DNA of 25,387 bases from Knoxdaviesia capensis. Taxonomy: Eukaryota > Ascomycota > Sordariomycetes > Microascales > Gondwanamycetaceae. The translations under genes were made by a program, and so were the position numbers. The notes under the pieces are model-generated. The model saw nothing but the letters and a program-made list of their open reading frames with translations. It had not been told where the DNA came from and made no database searches. Location: contig LNGK01000018.1 in the NCBI GenBank assembly GCA_001510575.1, positions 18,182 through 43,568 of the forward strand. The letters run 5' to 3'. Below are positions 20,669 to 25,387 of this stretch, piece by piece. How positions within the stretch are numbered: the stretch's first letter is position 1; every line of letters starts with the position of its first letter.

Positions 20669-22774
20669 CTACTGTGGAACCGCCACGACGATCAGGCCCA
20701 CATCCAGAGCGTCAAGAATAGCCTCCATGCGGTTCGCCGCGCCCTCCAGGAACCCACGCGCCTCGATATCCCCCGCATCCACAGTGCCAGCCCGCACCGG
20801 GCGCTTGAACCGCGCCCGCTTCAGCCGCTCCGCGCACCCGGCCGCCGCAATCTGCCGCAACTGGGGCGTGACCTGCAGCGGCTGAATCTTGTAGCCCGCC
20901 GCCGCGGCCTTGTGCTCCCCGTTGGCCTGGCCATCCGCCGACGGCGATGATGCCGCGTCCGGGCTCTCGGTCTCGGTGGCCACGTCGTTGATGGTGGTCA
21001 ACAACCGCTCAAGCACCAACGACAACTTGGCGTTGTCCTCCATTGAGATCGTGTTCGCGCGGTGCTTGAGGAAGCACACCTCCAGCATCTTCTGCGAGAC
21101 CAGCCCGGCTCGGTCGACCTCGGGATCGACCTTCGCCGGGTTGGTATATGAATCAGAAAGGAGTAGGTGCAGGAGCTCCCGAAGGAGATACACAAACTGA
21201 TCAGGAGTGAGATAGCCGCCTGAAGCACCAATGGTGAAGGACACCGATTGGCCCAGGGGGGCGTATAAGAGAGGCTGCGACACATAGAGCGAAAACAGAG
21301 AAAACGGCATGGACTTGATCGTGCTGGCGACCGACTCATACAGATCATCAAGACTGAGGAAGTCTTCGCTGCCCAGGCTAAAACCTCCGACAGAAAGCAG
21401 CGACAGAATCCGCAAGCGAAGCGGAACCGTCTCCGTCATGGCCTCAAGCACTCTCTGGGCCTCCTTCTCCTTCTCGTTCTCCGCATCCTCACCCTCATCA
21501 GCCACCCCGGACACCAGCGGATCCAAGGACGAAGACGGCGGGTTGGGGGCCGTCCGAGACGCGGCAGCCCGCCGGGTCTTGGCGGCCGTGTAGGCCGAAA
21601 GCGTGGCCTCCTCCTCGCTGGAGTTGTAGTAGTAGTCGCCAAACACGCCGTTCTCCAGATCCATGCGCGCGGTGGTGGTGTCGCGCTTGCGCTTGTTCGC
21701 CGCCGGCGTGCTGGAGGGCTGGCGCGTCTCGCGCGAGAAGATGGGCTGGAAGGTGGCAGCCGAGTTCGCCTGGCCGTCTGCAAACAGTGCCTTCACGATC
21801 CACTTCAGCCCGGCGGCCCGGCCCGCGCGCTGTGTGACGTAGGTGGCCAGCAGCGAGTCCCGCAGCGGCGCGTCAGCCATCTGCGATCGCTCGCGCCAAT
21901 CGGCCTCGATCACGTCCAGCATGAAGTGCAGCCAGACCTTCCAGTACGGCCAGCGCGCGGGGTACGCGCTGCAGCAGTGGAACGCCCAGCCCACCACCGA
22001 CCAGAAATCCAGCCCGGCCGTCCACAGGTTGGGCGCGCGGCCCAGCCGGCCGCCGATGGCATCGCGATCGCCCGGGCCGCCAGGCGTGGCCGCGCCCGCG
22101 TCGTACTCGTTACCGTCGGTGTGGAGCCGCGCGCGTAGGCTGTTGGGGTTGAAGGCGAAGGCCGCGGCCACGTTCGCACCCGCCGGGCCGACGGCGGCTA
22201 GCAGGGCCCGCAGGTACGACATGGCCAGCGCCGAGACGGCGCGCGCATCGTGCGAGTCCGCGCGCGTGGTGGCGTGCGGGTTGACGGTCAGGTTGCAGAT
22301 AAAGGCAAGTTGGGCCGGCGGCGGCACGTTGACGGGGACGGCATGCGAAGTGCTGGAGACTTCCGACGAGGCGCCGGCCGATGCCAGGCTCATCAGGAGT
22401 TGCAGAGCATTGGGGACTGGAACAGGAGAGTTAGAAAGAGGGAACATCACCAACTTGCAAACGGGCCCATGAACAATAATGTGTGTGCATCTGTTGGCAT
22501 CTGCCGTCACCTGGTAGATCTTGAAGAGAGATAAAAAAAAGGGGGGGAAGGGGGGGCATGGACCGGCGCCCATTTTGAGAAGGTGCATCCAGCCGAGCTC
22601 CTTCCGCCCCGGACCAAGAGTGGCAATGGGCAGCAAAAGGCCAAATGACGCCGAAACGAAAAGACACTTGTACTTACAAAGGCCTTCGTCGAGGTAAATC
22701 TGGCATTGGCTGGCCAATTCATAAGGCATCGGTTTCGCCGGACGATACGCAGGGGCGTGGCCAGCAAAGGCCAT
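20669..22774 (-). CDS. Conserved-looking protein of unknown function
   Basis: I do not recognise this family. Exons 22774-22678 and 22416-20669 give 614 residues. The 261-nt intron has a GTAAGT donor and a CTAAC...TTCCAG acceptor; splicing joins YLDEGL to FPNALQLLMSL smoothly. The intron is also a multiple of three without stops, so a 701-residue read-through is possible on paper, but its Pro/Cys/Phe-rich insert looks non-coding. N-terminal half: helical, with a Trp-rich block around residues 164-200 (GLDFWSVVGWAFHC, then YWKVWLHFMLDVIEADW). Centre: an NLS-like NKRKRD at about 272-277 and an acidic segment. C-terminal half: long helices (VPLRLRILSLLSVGG, LTPDQFVYLLRELLHLLLSDSY). All-helical character suggests a scaffold or nuclear regulator; no catalytic motif is seen. 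ATG 22774 has better context than 22729. Confidence 0.75.
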   Translation of the reverse strand: MAFAGHAPAYRPAKPMPYELASQCQIYLDEGLCKYKCLFVSASFGLLLPIATLGPGRKELGWMHLLKMGAGPCPPFPPFFLSLFKIYQVTADANRCTHIIVHGPVCKLVMFPLSNSPVPVPNALQLLMSLASAGASSEVSSTSHAVPVNVPPPAQLAFICNLTVNPHATTRADSHDARAVSALAMSYLRALLAAVGPAGANVAAAFAFNPNSLRARLHTDGNEYDAGAATPGGPGDRDAIGGRLGRAPNLWTAGLDFWSVVGWAFHCCSAYPARWPYWKVWLHFMLDVIEADWRERSQMADAPLRDSLLATYVTQRAGRAAGLKWIVKALFADGQANSAATFQPIFSRETRQPSSTPAANKRKRDTTTARMDLENGVFGDYYYNSSEEEATLSAYTAAKTRRAAASRTAPNPPSSSLDPLVSGVADEGEDAENEKEKEAQRVLEAMTETVPLRLRILSLLSVGGFSLGSEDFLSLDDLYESVASTIKSMPFSLFSLYVSQPLLYAPLGQSVSFTIGASGGYLTPDQFVYLLRELLHLLLSDSYTNPAKVDPEVDRAGLVSQKMLEVCFLKHRANTISMEDNAKLSLVLERLLTTINDVATETESPDAASSPSADGQANGEHKAAAAGYKIQPLQVTPQLRQIAAAGCAERLKRARFKRPVRAGTVDAGDIEARGFLEGAANRMEAILDALDVGLIVVAVPQ

Positions 22775-23874
22775 CTTCTCTTTTGGTGTTTTTTTCGGTG
22801 GATGGCTGGCTGTCTTGGATATCTCGTGGCACGGAAGAGGACGGGCAAGAGGAGGGGGGGGTCCTTAGCGAAACGAAACGAAAGGACGAATGGGCGAGTA
22901 ATGAAAGGACAGGCGACGCAAAAGATAGGACACCGACGAAGACTAGAAATTGGCAGAGGACTTGTTCCGACGAGTCAACAGAGAGGAAAAGAGGCGGAGA
23001 AAGTTGAGGGGAGGAGGAAGAATTTCGGTAGGGACGTGGGACGTGAAGCCAAGAGGGAAGAAACTGACGGCATTCGTCGTTTCGACATCGAAGGAAAAAA
23101 TTGAAAGAAAAAAGAATGATCCGCGTTTGGAGCCGAACGAAACAGAAGGTGACAAGATACAATCCTGACGGTGAGCCGGTGTCAGGGTTTTTCGGTGGAC
23201 ATATGATTGCCTTATAATAGCCCCCACACGCTTTAACTCTAGTACCCAACCATTCGGGTCAGCAAGTTAAAAGCGCTATCAGCCTCCACTATTAAGAATC
23301 TAGCACAGGTGAAGTCTCTTTTCTTTGTAAATGTTACAACAAAGTCGGTGCGATATTGAAAGTCGATTAACTGAAAGTTAGAGTGTAGCTAGCTATGAAG
23401 CAGTCTTAAGGTCCGGATCTTAAGAAGTACATAGAGTCCACCTCTTCCTAACTAATTAAACCAAGTAGTGTAAAACAAAGTTCAATGAAAGGCGTAGAAC
23501 TGGGTGAAGGGAAACAAGAAAACAGAAGGCCATAAAGCACTGGTCTATGATGCAGAGACATCCCCAAAAAACTCATCCACTACATATGATGCGTGAGACA
23601 AAAGAGAGAAAACCAAAGGAAAAAAAGAATGGGAAATAGGAGATGGAAGAAGCGTGTAGATAAGAAATGGTGGAAAGCAGATAGCAGAAAACAGACACCC
23701 CCAAAAACCATCCGTTGTTGCCATTAAGATCTAGGACCAAGTGCGTGCGTCTCATTCCAAAATATGCGTGACCCGTGAGGATCTTCGAGTCTACCGAGGA
23801 GATGTTGTAGAAGTATTTGTTCGAAAGATAGGTAGCGACCGTGTGAGAAGAAGCTGTGTTCGGCAGAGGGGGCT
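22775..23874. other. Intergenic region without a supported gene
   Basis: About 1.1 kb upstream of the unknown-function gene and downstream of the small candidate gene. The part next to 22775 is A/G-rich on the plus strand, that is CT-rich in the sense of the leftward gene, and is its likely promoter and leader. From 23200 to 23570 composition is plain. An open frame at 23573-23989 (minus) overlaps the candidate small gene in another frame; its downstream part has fairly fungal-like codons but no domain. No RNA gene is seen. Confidence 0.5.
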
Positions 23875-24096
23875 CTACTTTCCATACCCTGAAGACAGAA
23901 AAGAGTATCACATAGGTTAGCAAAGTAACTACACACTCGCGAAGAGACTGGTGTAACAAGGTGTGTAAGATATCGAACAGCGGAAGCACTTTCTCATACC
24001 GTGGTCAGTAGGGTGGGTGCCACCAGAGCTGGTGCCACCAGAGTTGGTGCCGGATCCGGATCCGGAGGTACCCTTGTTATCAGAGGAGGCGGCCAT
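23875..24096 (-). CDS. Tentative small Gly/Ser/Thr-rich protein, 36 residues, spliced
   Basis: I do not recognise it. The model is exons 24096-24000 and 23888-23875. The start codon sits in a good context (CATAATGG) after a long pyrimidine-rich leader on the minus strand, with a TATA-like element about 290 bp upstream. Codons in exon 1 are strongly C/T-ending. The 111-nt intron has GTATGA, a GCTAACC branch point and TTCAG. The product begins MAASSDNKGTSGSGSG and ends DHGYGK, with a repeated GGTSSGGT-type unit (24014-24053). Without splicing the frame gives 55 residues ending FASV. A different frame after the intron would need another donor. Promoter-like layout and splice signals support a transcribed gene; the small size and low complexity keep confidence modest. 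Confidence 0.4.
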
Positions 24097-24388
24097 TATG
24101 GCGGTGGATGAGGAAGGTGAAGAAGAAGATAGAGAATAGAAGGCGGTTAAAGTCACACCGAAGAGCCGGCTGAGCGAGAGAGAGAAAGAGTGTGTGTGTG
24201 GGGGGGGGGAAGTTTGGAAGGGCGAGAGAGGTGTATGTGTAAGTGGGATGCAAGAGTTAGGTGTCAAGAGACAGGAGATTATGTAGAAGACGTTGCCGTA
24301 GGATGCTGAAGATCAAGATGGAAGAAGATGATGATATGAAGAGAGGAATCCATCCCATCGACTATCGAAGGAGGCCGGTCAACCCTCG

Positions 24389-24399
24389 ATATATATACT
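24389..24399 (-). promoter_or_regulatory. Candidate TATA element upstream of the small gene
   Basis: GATATATATAC lies about 290 bp upstream of the proposed minus-strand start at 24096. A strongly CT-rich stretch (minus-strand sense) lies between. Motif and position only. Confidence 0.3.
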
Positions 24400-25387
24400 T
24401 TTTGGCCCGCGAGGTGGTGAGCTGGGAGCGTTCTGGGAATTTCAAATGGGAATTGACATTTCTGTCTACACATCGCCTGTCTAGCAGGACAAGGCCCTCG
24501 AGATTTGCTCCGTCCAACAGACCAATTCATGGTGGGTGTCCCATTTGTCTGTGAAGGGGGCGGCCTTTTGGGCCTCTTGACAGGCAGACACTGGCTGTGA
24601 GCTGGCACTAATATTGTCATTGTTATTATTATTTTTCCAAGGATATTTTTTTTGTTCTTTTCTTCTTCTCTTCCTCTTGCTCTATCTCTCTGTTCGTTTC
24701 GATAGTGGCCCGGTCTGCAGGGCGTGTTGCGGTGTGCTGTGGTGCTCTCTTGGATTCATTAGGAGGACAGATGAGACGAAGTGAAGGGGGGTGGGGAGGG
24801 GTGGGAGAACGGCCGGGGCGTCAAATACCAATTGCAACGACGCTGTTAGACGTATGAAAGAATTGGAATAAAATAACCGGAGGACAAAACATAAAAATTG
24901 GAACGCAACAGAGGGCGCAACCAGTCACTTGACACAGACAGGAAAGATCTAACTGGGAGGGAGTACACCGAGAGGGACACGAACACTGGGAACTTACGGA
25001 CGCGAGAGAGGACCAGACTGAAGGATACATGGATTTTTGTCCAGAGTGTGTACTTGAGCGCCGGGGTTAGAAACCAGGAAAGGGAAAACAACACCACCAC
25101 TGGCACCGCCCGCCCCGAATTGCACCCCCAAATTGTCCAAGTTGCACCGTGTTGTTTGATCCAGTTTGGCCGGGAAATCCAGTCATCGACTCATCGAAGC
25201 TTTTCTTTTAGTTTCAGCACCCACGCGCTGTAAGTTGCCCCTCGACCCCTGCAGTGTCCACCCCTCACTGACGTCTTCAAGGTATAGACGGCATACGTGC
25301 TGATCTCGATACAGATTTCTCGAGTAGGGAAGGGGGGGGGATAGGGCACATCGCCACCCGCGGGCTGCTCCCCCCCCCCCCCCCCCC
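24400..25387. other. Distal intergenic sequence to the window end
   Basis: No gene is supported. The region has CT-rich and GA-rich simple stretches, G runs (for example 25332-25340) and mixed-strand short open frames without domains. It ends in an uninterrupted run of 18 C from 25370 to 25387, whose true length is unknown because the window stops there. Confidence 0.5.
25370..25387 (+). repeat. Homopolymer C run at the window end
   Basis: Eighteen consecutive C reach the last base. Long C runs in fungal intergenic DNA are common assembly break points, so this may be a contig end. Confidence 0.7.

Noticed and set aside
23573..23989. Minus-strand open frame of 138 codons overlapping the small gene
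   Set aside because: It begins inside the proposed intron and ends in Phe/Ser-rich sequence. Joining its later part to exon 1 would need a poor AAG acceptor. No family is recognised.

Overview
The window reads as a gene-rich segment of a filamentous ascomycete (Pezizomycotina, most likely Eurotiales such as Aspergillus or a relative). Genes carry short GT-AG introns (61-152 nt, one of 261 nt), often with CTAAC/CTAAT-type branch points. Exons are GC-rich, promoters are CT-rich, and one end is a repeat island with the mark of RIP (repeat-induced point mutation). Exon models were built by hand; every one closes in phase.

Layout. 1-3838 is an AT-rich repeat relic with almost no CA or TG dinucleotides, hence almost no ATG. 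Inside it, on the minus strand, the gag-protease frame of a Copia-like retrotransposon can still be read through TAA/TAG stops. Normal DNA begins near 3840. Then: a Yip1-family Golgi membrane protein like Yip4/YIPF6 (+, 4234-5411); a type I Baeyer-Villiger monooxygenase (+, 7745-9996); a RanBP3/Yrb2/Hba1-like FG-repeat Ran-binding protein (+, 11685-13388); a calponin-homology protein with a long coiled coil (-, 14504-16908); a SAM-dependent methyltransferase (+, 18370-19350); a mitochondrial complex I assembly factor like NDUFAF2 (+, 19821-20439); an unrecognised 614-residue protein (-, 20669-22774); and a tentative 36-residue spliced small protein (-, 23875-24096).

Apart from the monooxygenase and methyltransferase, whose substrates cannot be told, the genes are housekeeping: vesicle traffic, nuclear transport, actin and respiration. 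I see no operon-like or biosynthetic-cluster logic. The two enzymes lie about 8 kb apart with unrelated housekeeping genes between them.

The points most worth a second look are the readable gag-pro relic whose four zinc-knuckle ligands are all tyrosine, unmutated patches inside the RIP island, a repeated telobox 8-mer (AACCCTAA) confined to intergenic DNA, two introns that are multiples of three and stop-free, a charged insertion inside the Ran-binding domain, and the candidate small gene. I found no convincing new defence or biosynthetic system.
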